The notes under the pieces: generated by a model
Told to the model about the DNA's origin: nothing
The model's input: the letters and a program-made list of their open reading frames with translations, nothing else
The model's database searches: none
DNA from: Achromobacter sp.
Lineage (GTDB): Bacteria > Pseudomonadota > Gammaproteobacteria > Burkholderiales > Burkholderiaceae_B
NCBI GenBank assembly: GCA_003454835.1
Contig: DMTA01000425.1
Span: forward strand, 1-7,174
DNA: 7,174 nt
Direction of reading: 5' to 3'
Shown: positions 1 to 6,176 of the stretch, piece by piece
Position numbering within the stretch: the stretch's first letter is position 1
Layout of the letters: the number at the start of each line of letters is the position of its first letter
Position numbers and translations under genes: made by a program

Positions 1-521
1 GCTGTCCAGCAGCGTGTTGACGTGGCGCTCCTGCGCGCGCAGCCGCGCGGCGCTGATGCCCGCGATCAGCAGCAAGGCCGACACGGGCGCAAAGGCGACA
101 AGCAGGTCGCCCGTCATGGCGCGCACTTGCGCCGACAGCCCCTGCCCCAGCCGCTCAACCACGTAGGGCCAGGCAAACCACGTCAGCAAGGCAAGTGCGA
201 CGCCGGCGGCGGCGACCCAGCCCTGAAGCTCGCGGATGAAGAGTTCTTTCTCGGCCCCGCCGGTGCGCGCCAGACGCACCAGCACCGGGATCAGCACCAC
301 CGACAGCACGCCCACGATCGTGACCGGCAGCCAGGTGCCCATGGTCATCGTGAACTGGTAGGCGTCTACGGCGTCGCTGACGCCGTAGCGGTACGCCACC
401 GCCATCTCCTTGATGGCGCCGGCGGCCTTGCCCAGCAGCAGAAACACCGCCACCCGGAACGCGCCCTTGAAGATGCGCTGATGATCCGGGTGGATGTTGC
501 CGAGTTTTCGGACGAGTGCTT

Positions 522-525
<4 letters not shown>
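1..525 (-). CDS. MurJ/MviN-fold lipid-linked glycan flippase, 5' part (3' end outside window)
   Basis: Inner-membrane protein of the MurJ/MviN branch of the MOP superfamily, likely flipping an undecaprenyl-linked polysaccharide unit. Only 175 codons are inside the window and the frame is open to base 1. Visible hydrophobic segments lie at about residues 23-38, 63-85, 103-123 and 141-160. The stretch around residues 39-58 ([10 protein letters not shown]...DAVDAY) matches the conserved first-helix region of MurJ-like proteins, where a 'RE...A..FG.S...DA' pattern is usual; PST-type Wzx proteins lack it. The likely start is TTG at 525-523, which shares TTGA with the upstream epimerase stop. I see no Shine-Dalgarno sequence, so translation probably depends on re-initiation. 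No ATG occurs in frame before Met41, which would cut the first helix. The polysaccharide context favours an export role over lipid II flipping, but the sequence cannot exclude the latter. Confidence 0.82.
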
Positions 526-1547
<1,022 letters not shown>

Positions 1548-1559
1548 GGCGAAATCCTT

Positions 1560-2837
1560 TTACAGGCGCAGGTCGGATTCAGCGGGCGACAGCACGTACT
1601 TCAGGTCGTACAGGATATGTTGCGGCTTGCCGAGCTTGCGGATGCCTTCGGCGCCCATGTCCTTGAACTGGTTGTGCGCCACGGCCAGGATCACGGCGTC
1701 GTACTTGCCTTCCTCGGGCTTGGTCACCGGGGTCAGGCCGTACTCGTGCATGGCTTCGTCGGCGTCGACCCACGGATCGTAGATGTCCACGTCGACGTTG
1801 TAGTCGCCCAGTTCACGGACGATGTCCACGATGCGCGTGTTGCGCAGGTCGGGGCAGTTTTCCTTGAAGGCCAGGCCCATCACCAGCACGCGGGCGCCCT
1901 GGACGTGGATGCGTCGCTTGGTCATGCACTTGACCAGCTGCGACACCACGTAGCTGCCCATCGAGTCGTTCAGGCGGCGGCCCGCCAGGATGATCTCGGG
2001 GTGGTAGCCGATGGATTGCGCCTTGTGCGTCAGGTAGTAGGGGTCCACGCCGATGCAGTGGCCGCCGACCAGACCCGGACGGAACGGCAGGAAGTTCCAC
2101 TTGGTGCCGGCAGCTTGCAGCACGGCCTCGGTGTCGATGCCCATCTTGTTGAAGATCAGGGCCAGTTCGTTGATCAGCGCGATGTTCACGTCGCGCTGCG
2201 TGTTTTCGATCACCTTGGCGGCCTCGGCCACGCGGATGCTGGACGCCTTGTGCGTGCCGGCGGTGATGATTTCCTTGTAGAGCTGGTCGACCAGCGTGGC
2301 GACTTCCGGTGTCGAGCCGGAGGTGACCTTCTTGATCGTGCTGACGCGGTGTTCCTTGTCGCCCGGATTGATGCGCTCGGGGCTGTAGCCGGCAAAGAAG
2401 TCCTCGTTGAACTTCAGGCCCGACACGCGTTCCAGGACGGGCACGCAGTCTTCTTCGGTGGCGCCGGGGTAGACGGTGGATTCATAGATGACGATGTCGC
2501 CGCGCTTGAGCACCGCGCCGATCGTTTCGCTGGCCTTGACCAGCGGGGTCAGATCCGGCTGCTTGTACTCGTCGATGGGGGTGGGCACGGTCACGATGAA
2601 CACGTTGGCCTCGCCCAGTTCGGCGCGTTCGGCGGTGTAGCTCAGCTGCTTGGCCTCGGCCAGCTCGGCGTCGCTGACTTCCAGCGTATGGTCGTGGCCC
2701 GCTTTCAGCGCGTCGATACGGCGCGTATTGATGTCAAAGCCAATGACGGGGCGCTTCTTGCCGAATTCAACGGCCAGGGGCAGACCGACGTAGCCAAGGC
2801 CGACGACAGCGAGTTTCACATCCTGGATTCGCAACAT
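1560..2837 (-). CDS. wbpO: UDP-N-acetylhexosamine 6-dehydrogenase, TviB/WbpO type
   Basis: Cytoplasmic enzyme of the UDP-glucose/GDP-mannose dehydrogenase family. It oxidises C6 of UDP-GlcNAc or UDP-GalNAc twice with NAD+ to give the uronic acid. The 425 residues equal the length I recall for Vi-antigen TviB. The N-terminal Rossmann domain has GLGYVG at 13-18 and D35 after strand 2; VPTPID is at 84-89 and ESTVYPG at 119-125. The middle part carries [11 protein letters not shown] (150-160) and the conserved lysine K208 in [10 protein letters not shown]. The catalytic cysteine is C261 in [11 protein letters not shown]. The C-terminal UDP-binding domain contains [18 protein letters not shown] at 2837-2835 follows AAGGGAGA closely. 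It is 92 nt downstream of the transferase gene and 12 nt upstream of wbpP. With WbpP it forms the route UDP-GlcNAc to UDP-GalNAcA; which enzyme acts first differs between the TviB/TviC and WbpO/WbpP systems and is not decided here. Confidence 0.95.
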   Translation of the reverse strand: MLRIQDVKLAVVGLGYVGLPLAVEFGKKRPVIGFDINTRRIDALKAGHDHTLEVSDAELAEAKQLSYTAERAELGEANVFIVTVPTPIDEYKQPDLTPLVKASETIGAVLKRGDIVIYESTVYPGATEEDCVPVLERVSGLKFNEDFFAGYSPERINPGDKEHRVSTIKKVTSGSTPEVATLVDQLYKEIITAGTHKASSIRVAEAAKVIENTQRDVNIALINELALIFNKMGIDTEAVLQAAGTKWNFLPFRPGLVGGHCIGVDPYYLTHKAQSIGYHPEIILAGRRLNDSMGSYVVSQLVKCMTKRRIHVQGARVLVMGLAFKENCPDLRNTRIVDIVRELGDYNVDVDIYDPWVDADEAMHEYGLTPVTKPEEGKYDAVILAVAHNQFKDMGAEGIRKLGKPQHILYDLKYVLSPAESDLRL

Positions 2838-2850
2838 AACTCTCCCTTCA

Positions 2851-2867
2851 CCGTAGAACGTTTACGG
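2851..2867 (-). promoter_or_regulatory. Inverted repeat just upstream of the dehydrogenase ribosome-binding site
   Basis: CCGTA-N7-TACGG with AACGTT in the middle gives an almost palindromic 17-mer, placed directly before AAGGGAGA. On the minus strand an AT-rich TTTAAAAT precedes it (2876-2869), but I find no good -35 box at 16-18 nt. It may be an operator, a small mRNA hairpin, or chance. Confidence 0.25.
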
Positions 2868-2897
2868 CATTTTAAAGATGGTCTGGTGATGGATACC

Positions 2898-2927
2898 GAG
2901 CCCCCGGCGGCGATCGCCGGGGCACTC
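2898..2927 (-). repeat. GC-rich hairpin in the gap between transferase and dehydrogenase genes
   Basis: CCCCGGCG (2902-2909) pairs with CGCCGGGG (2915-2922) around a 5-nt loop, and GAG/CTC extend it beyond a small bulge. It starts 3 nt after the transferase stop codon. No T-run follows on either strand, so it is not a typical intrinsic terminator. It may stabilise the upstream message or lower read-through within the operon. Confidence 0.45.
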
Positions 2928-2929
2928 AA

Positions 2930-4036
2930 CTAATCGGTGGTTCGCAGCACGGACGGCAACAGCAGCCAGCCCGGGCGGCGCCAGGAGACCAGGCGCGCGT
3001 ACAGCCAGATATAGACGCTGGCAAAGACAACCAGGCTGGCGCTCAGGGCCCAGGCGTTGTCCCACCAGATCGTGGCTGGCACCAGCCCGATCAGCGCCAG
3101 GACCCACATGTATGGGGACGCCAGCGCATTGCAAAGCGCGGGAACGGCGTGGCGCCGTCCGCGGCTGAAGGTAACCCGGACCAGACGGCGGAACACGAGC
3201 TGGTGCAAGTGCAGCGCATCGGGCTGGTCAACCGGCACGCCGCGCTTGAAGCGGCGGCGCCAGATCGAGAAACCGGTTTCGAATACGGGGTAGAACAGGA
3301 CCGCCAGGGCGTAGAACGGCGACACGGAGGGGTTGCGCACGACCAGCAGCACGGCCAGTTCGGCCAGCATGAAGCCCAGGAAGTACGCACCGCCGTCGCC
3401 CAGGAACACGCGTCCGAACGGGAAGTTCCACACAAGGAAGCCCAAAGTTGCCGACGCCAGCGCCGCGGCCACGAGGAAGATCGGCACGTCGCCGACCTGC
3501 AGGGCCACGAGACTGATCGACACCGCCATCAACGTGGCGACCATGCCGGCCAGGCCGTTCATGCCGTCAACGATATTCAGGGCATGGGTACAGCCACCCA
3601 CCGCGAACATGGTGAACAGCAGCGACACGGGCCAGTACGACAGCACGTAATCCACAGGGGCCATGCCAACGCGGCTGACGCCGCCCAGCAGCCACCACGC
3701 GATGGCCGCGGATAGAAAAGCGGCCAGCAAACGCTTGCTGGCGCCGATGTCCTTGGTAATGTCTTCAAGCAGGCCGGCCACAAAAACGGGCAACGCCGCG
3801 ACGAAAAGCGCGGGCCACAGCCAGGTCAGGGTCATGTTGCTGGGTCCGAGGACCAGCAGGCCGGCCAGCGTACCGGCAAGCACCGCCAGGCCGCCGACGC
3901 GGGGCGTCGCGCGGGAATGATTGGCTTGGGGCTTGTTGAGGTCGCTATCGCCGGTAAAAGCGCCATGCCAGCGCTCGGACGCCACGATGAGTCCCCCCAC
4001 CATGAACGCGACCACGCATATATACAGCCAGGTCAC
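2930..4036 (-). CDS. Polyprenyl-phosphate HexNAc-1-phosphate transferase (WecA/WbpL-like, MraY superfamily)
   Basis: Multi-pass inner-membrane enzyme that moves a HexNAc-1-phosphate from a UDP-sugar to undecaprenyl phosphate, the first step of O-antigen-type assembly. The 368 residues contain about ten or eleven hydrophobic segments. Family marks occur in order: PRVGG (45-49); an acidic motif EDITKD at 91-96, where MraY and WecA have a D-D pair; NIVDGMNGLAG (154-164); FLGDGGAYFLG (211-221); and a cytoplasmic DALHLHQ motif (273-279) in place of the WecA HIHH-type loop. The ED and HLHQ variants are, as I recall, common in LPS-cluster members of the family. The start is GTG at 4036-4034, supported by the strong site AGAGGTGA four bases upstream; no ATG gives a complete first helix. 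It stands first in the polysaccharide operon, which fits the initiating enzyme. Sugar specificity (GlcNAc, QuiNAc, FucNAc or another) is not visible. Confidence 0.92.
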   Translation of the reverse strand: MTWLYICVVAFMVGGLIVASERWHGAFTGDSDLNKPQANHSRATPRVGGLAVLAGTLAGLLVLGPSNMTLTWLWPALFVAALPVFVAGLLEDITKDIGASKRLLAAFLSAAIAWWLLGGVSRVGMAPVDYVLSYWPVSLLFTMFAVGGCTHALNIVDGMNGLAGMVATLMAVSISLVALQVGDVPIFLVAAALASATLGFLVWNFPFGRVFLGDGGAYFLGFMLAELAVLLVVRNPSVSPFYALAVLFYPVFETGFSIWRRRFKRGVPVDQPDALHLHQLVFRRLVRVTFSRGRRHAVPALCNALASPYMWVLALIGLVPATIWWDNAWALSASLVVFASVYIWLYARLVSWRRPGWLLLPSVLRTTD

Positions 4037-4040
4037 TGGA

Positions 4041-4048
4041 TCACCTCT
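4041..4048 (-). promoter_or_regulatory. Strong Shine-Dalgarno site fixing the GTG start of the transferase
   Basis: On the minus strand AGAGGTGA, a near-complete match to the 16S anti-Shine-Dalgarno complement, lies 4 nt before GTG at 4036. It decides for the GTG start against internal ATG codons. Confidence 0.8.
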
Positions 4049-4096
4049 GGTTGGTCTATCGAGACAGGCCCGCCATTATCGGAGGCAGGTGTAACG

Positions 4097-4108
4097 CCCA
4101 TATATGGG
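4097..4108. promoter_or_regulatory. Perfect 12-bp palindrome CCCATATATGGG at a candidate -10
   Basis: The palindrome covers the TATATG -10 candidate of the polysaccharide operon, so a dimeric protein bound here would block or shape that promoter. Function is inferred from position only. Confidence 0.3.
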
Positions 4109-4126
4109 AGGGATAAGGAAGTGCAA
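4099..4126 (-). promoter_or_regulatory. Candidate promoter of the polysaccharide operon
   Basis: On the minus strand TTGCAC and TATATG are separated by 16 nt, each matching four of six consensus bases of sigma70 sites. Transcription would begin near 4092, about 55 nt before the transferase GTG. Confidence 0.3.
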
Positions 4127-4368
4127 TTCCGAGGCACAGAACGTAACGCGCGCAGGCGGGCTTTCCGTCCGCCGCGCATGTGTCTGGAACGCGCTGGCGC
4201 ACGAGCGCCTGGCAGTGCTGGTTTCATGTGGGGGATTGTAGAGCGTTCCGCCTCTGGGCACGCGAAATAAGCAAGGGAAAACGCGAGGGCCCGAAGGTCG
4301 CGCGCAGGGTGGCGTTGCGCGGGTTTTTGCCGTCATCGCTTACAAATAGGGACGCAGCGATTCAGGAC

Positions 4369-4401
4369 AAAAAAAAGCCCGAGATCGTGAGATCTCGGGC
4401 T
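4369..4401 (-). terminator. Rho-independent terminator
   Basis: AGCCCGAGATC pairs perfectly with GATCTCGGGCT (11 bp) around a TCAC tetraloop, followed on the minus strand by eight Ts, the first of which closes the stem. This is the best terminator in the window. It is more than 400 nt after the coq7 stop, so it more likely ends the short transcript from the promoter at 4549-4521. On the plus strand no T-run follows the stem. Confidence 0.88.
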
Positions 4402-4404
4402 AAA

Positions 4405-4426
4405 TCCACCAAAGGAGGAGGGTGGA
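4405..4426 (-). other. Hairpin exposing a CUCCUCC loop
   Basis: The 6-bp stem TCCACC/GGTGGA holds a 10-nt pyrimidine loop starting CTCCTCC. In the transcript the loop is complementary to a GGAGGAG ribosome-binding core, and it sits 3 nt upstream of the terminator stem. Confidence 0.6.
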
Positions 4427-4520
4427 GGAGACAACCGTGGCATGTTGGGAGCGGGACTTCAGCTCGCTGCGCTTCCGGGGTTTTCACCGCGCCGTCTGCG
4501 TTTCAACATCCAATGACTGA

Positions 4521-4549
4521 ATAGTACCTACGTTTTTTGTGCGTTGCAA
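4521..4549 (-). promoter_or_regulatory. Sigma70-like promoter of the candidate small RNA
   Basis: On the minus strand TTGCAA (4549-4544) and TACTAT (4526-4521) are exactly 17 nt apart, each with four of six consensus bases. An A-run directly upstream (4559-4552) resembles an UP element. The predicted start is near 4514. Confidence 0.55.
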
Positions 4550-4816
4550 GATTTTTTTTGATCTATTTTCTGAGCTGCCCGTCACGTTGCTTTTTCGCTG
4601 CAAGAATCCCTGCTCCCCTCTGGAAACCCGCGCCAGACAATGCCCTGGCCAAAAACGGGGTTATTGCCGAACGGGTTTTCCCCTTTCGGACTAACCCTGA
4701 ACAATGCCGGGTAATCCCACCCTGGCCATCGCACCAAAATGGTGCTTCGCGCACCACAAGGCGGCCAAATTTGCGCATTGCAACATTTTTTGCAGACGCG
4801 GTTTCAGATGGGCAGA
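4550..4816. other. Gap between candidate small RNA promoter and coq7 stop, no gene seen
   Basis: I find no open frame with gene-like codon use here. It is less GC-rich than its surroundings, with T- and A-runs. Hairpins include CCGAA...TTCGG at 4667-4689 and the overlapping pair at 4731-4756, listed separately. The nonamer CCCTGGCCA occurs twice (around 4643 and 4730), too short to mean much. The stretch probably contains the untranslated 3' end of coq7. Confidence 0.5.
4731..4756 (-). terminator. Weak coq7 terminator candidate with a competing second hairpin
   Basis: On the minus strand TGGTGC (4756-4751) pairs with GCACCA (4745-4740) around GCGAA and is followed by TTTT. The same middle arm can instead pair with the next TGGTGC (4736-4731) around a 3-nt loop. 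The two hairpins exclude each other. A 6-bp stem and four Ts make a weak terminator, about 60 nt after the coq7 stop. Confidence 0.35.
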
Positions 4817-5494
4817 TCAGATCCAATAGGCGGTGGTCGTCATCACCTTGGACATGGCGCGCATCGCCGTTTTCACGGGCGCAGGCAGCGGTACGCCCCC
4901 AGCCTGCTCGGCGCTGGCGCGATGCTGGGCCTCGTCGTCCTTCATCTTTTTGACGATCTGGCGCGAGCGTTCGTCCTGCACCGGCAAGGTGCGCAGGTGT
5001 TCGTCGAGATGGGCCTCGACCTGCTTTTCGGTTTCGGCCATGAATCCCAGATTGCGGGGCACGCCGGCCACGCTGGCCGCCACGCCCAGCGCGAACGAGC
5101 CCGCGTACCAGACTGGATTGAGCAGACTGGGCCGGCTGCCCAGTTCGTTCAGGCGCTCGTTGCACCAGACCAGATGATCGACTTCTTCGGCGGCGGCGTT
5201 CAGCAGCAGCGCACGCGGGCCGGGCTCTTTGCACACCGACGCCTGGCCGCGGTACAGCGCCTGGGCGCAGACCTCGCCGACATGGTTGACCCGCATGAGG
5301 CCGGCCGCGTGGCGCTTTTCTTGCACCGACAGGGTCTGCGGCGATTCCTGGGCGGTTGCCGGGTAGGCACGGCCGGCGCTGGCGTTGCCCGAAAGCACAC
5401 GCAGCGCACGGTCGGTTTCGGCCAGCAGGGCATCCAGGGGACCGTGGCGGCGCCGAAGGGAAACGGGGCCGGATTTGGACAACGGGGTGGACAT
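4817..5494 (-). CDS. coq7: Ubiquinone biosynthesis hydroxylase Coq7 (demethoxyubiquinone monooxygenase)
   Basis: Di-iron enzyme of the ferritin-like Coq7 family that adds the last hydroxyl group in ubiquinone synthesis (C6 of the demethoxyubiquinol ring), bound to the inner membrane surface. The 225-residue product shows the full ligand set: E74 (NHVGEV), E104 and H107 (EEVDH), E156 (AETE), and E188 and H191 (DDEAQH). The 30-, 3- and 52-residue spacings agree with those I remember for human COQ7. The first 60 residues or so are a variable extension, as is usual in betaproteobacterial forms. ATG at 5494-5492 is chosen because TAGGAG lies 5 nt upstream; an in-frame TTG at 5569 would add 25 residues without a ribosome-binding site. 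It is transcribed divergently from the OsmC-family gene, and it is unrelated in function to the polysaccharide operon on the same strand. Confidence 0.96.
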   Translation of the reverse strand: MSTPLSKSGPVSLRRRHGPLDALLAETDRALRVLSGNASAGRAYPATAQESPQTLSVQEKRHAAGLMRVNHVGEVCAQALYRGQASVCKEPGPRALLLNAAAEEVDHLVWCNERLNELGSRPSLLNPVWYAGSFALGVAASVAGVPRNLGFMAETEKQVEAHLDEHLRTLPVQDERSRQIVKKMKDDEAQHRASAEQAGGVPLPAPVKTAMRAMSKVMTTTAYWI

Positions 5495-5499
5495 GGCAA

Positions 5500-5504
5500 C
5501 TCCT
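5500..5504 (-). promoter_or_regulatory. Ribosome-binding site deciding the coq7 start
   Basis: AGGAG (within TAGGAG) 5 nt before ATG at 5494 supports the shorter coq7 product rather than the TTG at 5569. Confidence 0.75.
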
Positions 5505-5523
5505 AGGCAAAGCGGACGCCCAG

Positions 5524-5541
5524 CACCCCTGATGCGGGGTG
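5524..5541 (-). repeat. Hairpin in the coq7 5' leader
   Basis: CACCCC (5541-5536 on the minus strand) pairs with GGGGTG (5529-5524) around a 6-nt loop, about 20 nt upstream of the coq7 ribosome-binding site. It has no T-run and no known role. Confidence 0.35.
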
Positions 5542-5558
5542 GGGATCTCCTGCCCGGG

Positions 5559-5564
5559 ATTGTA
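5559..5564 (-). promoter_or_regulatory. Candidate -10 box of coq7
   Basis: TACAAT matches five of six TATAAT bases and would give a leader of about 60 nt. No clear -35 box is present 16-18 nt upstream. It lies in the 123-nt divergent gap shared with the OsmC-family gene. Confidence 0.3.
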
Positions 5565-5573
5565 CGCAACGGG

Positions 5574-5579
5574 TATCAT
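5574..5579 (+). promoter_or_regulatory. Candidate -10 box of the OsmC-family gene
   Basis: TATCAT matches five of six consensus bases and would start transcription about 30 nt before the ATG. The -35 region is poor. It is only 9 nt away from the divergent coq7 -10 candidate, so the two promoters would share polymerase contacts. Confidence 0.25.
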
Positions 5580-5617
5580 CGGCCATTGACTGCGCTCAAG
5601 CTCAAGGACTCACTGAA

Positions 5618-6061
5618 ATGGAATGCACGATCGACTGGGGCGGCCCCACCGGCATGCTCTTCACCGCCAGCACGGGTAGCGGCCACGTCGCCGTGATGGA
5701 CGGCGCCGTGGATGGCGGCGGCCACAACCTGGCGCCCCGCCCCATGGAAATGCTGCTGGCCGGAACGGGCGGCTGCACCGCCTATGACGTGGTCCTGATC
5801 CTCAAGCGTGGCCGCCATGCGGTCACGGGTTGCAGCGTCAAGCTGCAGGCCGAGCGCGCCGACACCGACCCCAAGGTCTTCACGAAGATTCACTTCGCCT
5901 TCACCGTCACCGGCGCCAATTTGCCGCGCGCGGCCGTCGAACGCGCTGTGCAGCTTTCCCACGAGAAATACTGCTCGGCATCGGCCATGCTGGAAAAGAC
6001 CGCCGAGATGACTTTCTCTGTCGACATCGTCGACACGCAGGAAGCCGCCGCTACCGCCTGA
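5618..6061 (+). CDS. OsmC/Ohr family protein, YhfA-like
   Basis: Small cytoplasmic protein of 147 residues in the OsmC/Ohr superfamily, whose studied members reduce organic hydroperoxides with a pair of cysteines. Both conserved cysteines are present: C53 in [10 protein letters not shown], at the start of the central helix, and C119 in [11 protein letters not shown]. The surrounding [10 protein letters not shown] and the conserved EKYC match the Escherichia coli YhfA subgroup, as I remember it, better than Ohr or OsmC proper. C3 and C72 are extra cysteines. ATG at 5618 follows AAGGA with a 9-nt spacer, slightly long. It is divergent from coq7 and 115 nt upstream of thyA in the same direction. 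A peroxidase role is inferred from the family; the physiological substrate of YhfA-like proteins is not established. Confidence 0.92.
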   Translation: MECTIDWGGPTGMLFTASTGSGHVAVMDGAVDGGGHNLAPRPMEMLLAGTGGCTAYDVVLILKRGRHAVTGCSVKLQAERADTDPKVFTKIHFAFTVTGANLPRAAVERAVQLSHEKYCSASAMLEKTAEMTFSVDIVDTQEAAATA

Positions 6062-6075
6062 GCCGCTCGCGCGGC
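6062..6075 (+). repeat. Short hairpin right after the OsmC-family stop codon
   Basis: GCCGC-TCGC-GCGGC begins at the first base after TGA. It may protect the 3' end of the message. No T-run follows. Confidence 0.3.
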
Positions 6076-6106
6076 CGTGGTGTAATTCGGCATTCACCAT
6101 ATATAG

Positions 6107-6135
6107 GCGCCGCCGCGGCACGTCCGCGGCGGCGC
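6107..6135 (+). repeat. Perfect 12-bp GC hairpin between the OsmC-family gene and thyA
   Basis: GCGCCGCCGCGG pairs with CCGCGGCGGCGC around a CACGT loop. Every pair is G-C, so it is very stable in RNA. It is followed by GCTTGCTTCCC rather than a T-run, so intrinsic termination is doubtful. A TATATA box (6100-6105) sits just before it; a transcript from there would start inside the 5' arm. Pausing, Rho-linked ending or mRNA protection are possible roles. Confidence 0.6.
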
Positions 6136-6166
6136 GCTTGCTTCCCGGCCCCGGGACCGCAGGCAC

Positions 6167-6171
6167 AAGGA
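6167..6171 (+). promoter_or_regulatory. Ribosome-binding site deciding the thyA start
   Basis: AAGGA 5 nt before ATG at 6177 supports this start over an in-frame TTG at 6138, which has no such site and would add 13 residues not typical of the family. Confidence 0.75.
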
Positions 6172-6176
6172 TCGTC

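Larger units (their letters stand above)
4037..4368 (-). other. Upstream leader of the polysaccharide operon, no convincing gene
   Basis: This 332-nt stretch separates the minus-strand terminator at 4369 from the transferase start. Two minus-strand promoter candidates are visible. One is TTGCAC (4126-4121), a 16-nt spacer, then TATATG (4104-4099), giving a leader of about 55 nt. The other is a TACAAT -10 box (4240-4235) with no recognisable -35. A hairpin at 4150-4177 (GGCGG/CCGCC plus GCGC/GCGC, one bulge) would lie in the longer leader only. An open frame of 64 codons (4227-4033) starts where the second promoter would begin transcription and ends by overlapping the transferase GTG. However, I count only about 55% G/C at its third codon positions, far below the real genes, so I do not call it. 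I see no JUMPstart/ops (GGCGGTAGC) sequence. Confidence 0.5.
4369..4514 (-). ncRNA. Candidate small RNA with CUCCUCC loop, or terminated operon leader
   Basis: A transcript of about 146 nt is implied by a promoter (4549-4521) and an intrinsic terminator (4401-4369) on the same strand with no protein gene between. Upstream of the terminator, TCCACC (4426-4421) pairs with GGTGGA (4410-4405) around a 10-nt loop, CTCCTCCTTT. A second CTCCTCC (4430-4424) overlaps the 5' arm. Such loops can pair with ribosome-binding sites. Hairpins presenting CCUCCUCCC define the CcsR/'cuckoo' small RNAs first described in alphaproteobacteria; here CCTCCTCC is eight of nine bases, and only one loop hairpin is clear, whereas that family has two to four. 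A 16-codon frame (4509-4459), with a run of four arginine codons and no ribosome-binding site, begins 5 nt from the predicted 5' end. Alternatively this is a regulatory leader of the polysaccharide operon 330 nt downstream. I cannot name a known RNA. Confidence 0.5.

Noticed and set aside
4301..4328. Plus-strand terminator-like sequence, CGCGCA/TGCGCG followed by GGTTTTT
   Set aside because: The stem is only 6 bp with a 9-nt loop, and there is no plus-strand gene upstream for it to end.
4037..4368. JUMPstart/ops (RfaH) element upstream of the polysaccharide operon
   Set aside because: I looked for GGCGGTAGC and related sequences on the minus strand and found none.
4437..4520. 27-codon plus-strand frame from GTG with GGAGGAG 6 nt upstream
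   Set aside because: The apparent ribosome-binding site is simply the complement of the CTCCTCC motif on the other strand. I find no plus-strand promoter, and the peptide matches nothing I know. Ribosome profiling could reverse this.
4037..4816. tRNA gene, CRISPR array, insertion sequence or attachment site in the large gap
   Set aside because: No cloverleaf with a TTCGA-type arm, no regularly spaced repeats, no terminal inverted repeats with a transposase, and no long direct repeats were seen.
5495..5569. Longer coq7 product from TTG at 5569
   Set aside because: There is no ribosome-binding site there, and the ATG at 5494 has TAGGAG at ideal spacing.
4563..5579. 338-codon minus-strand frame overlapping coq7 in another phase
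   Set aside because: Coq7 has all six di-iron ligands in its own frame; the overlapping translation is rich in Arg, Pro and Gly and shows no motif.
6138..6176. Longer thyA product from TTG at 6138
   Set aside because: It lacks a ribosome-binding site and starts within 3 nt of the 12-bp hairpin; ATG at 6177 has AAGGA and begins with the family-typical MKQYLDL.
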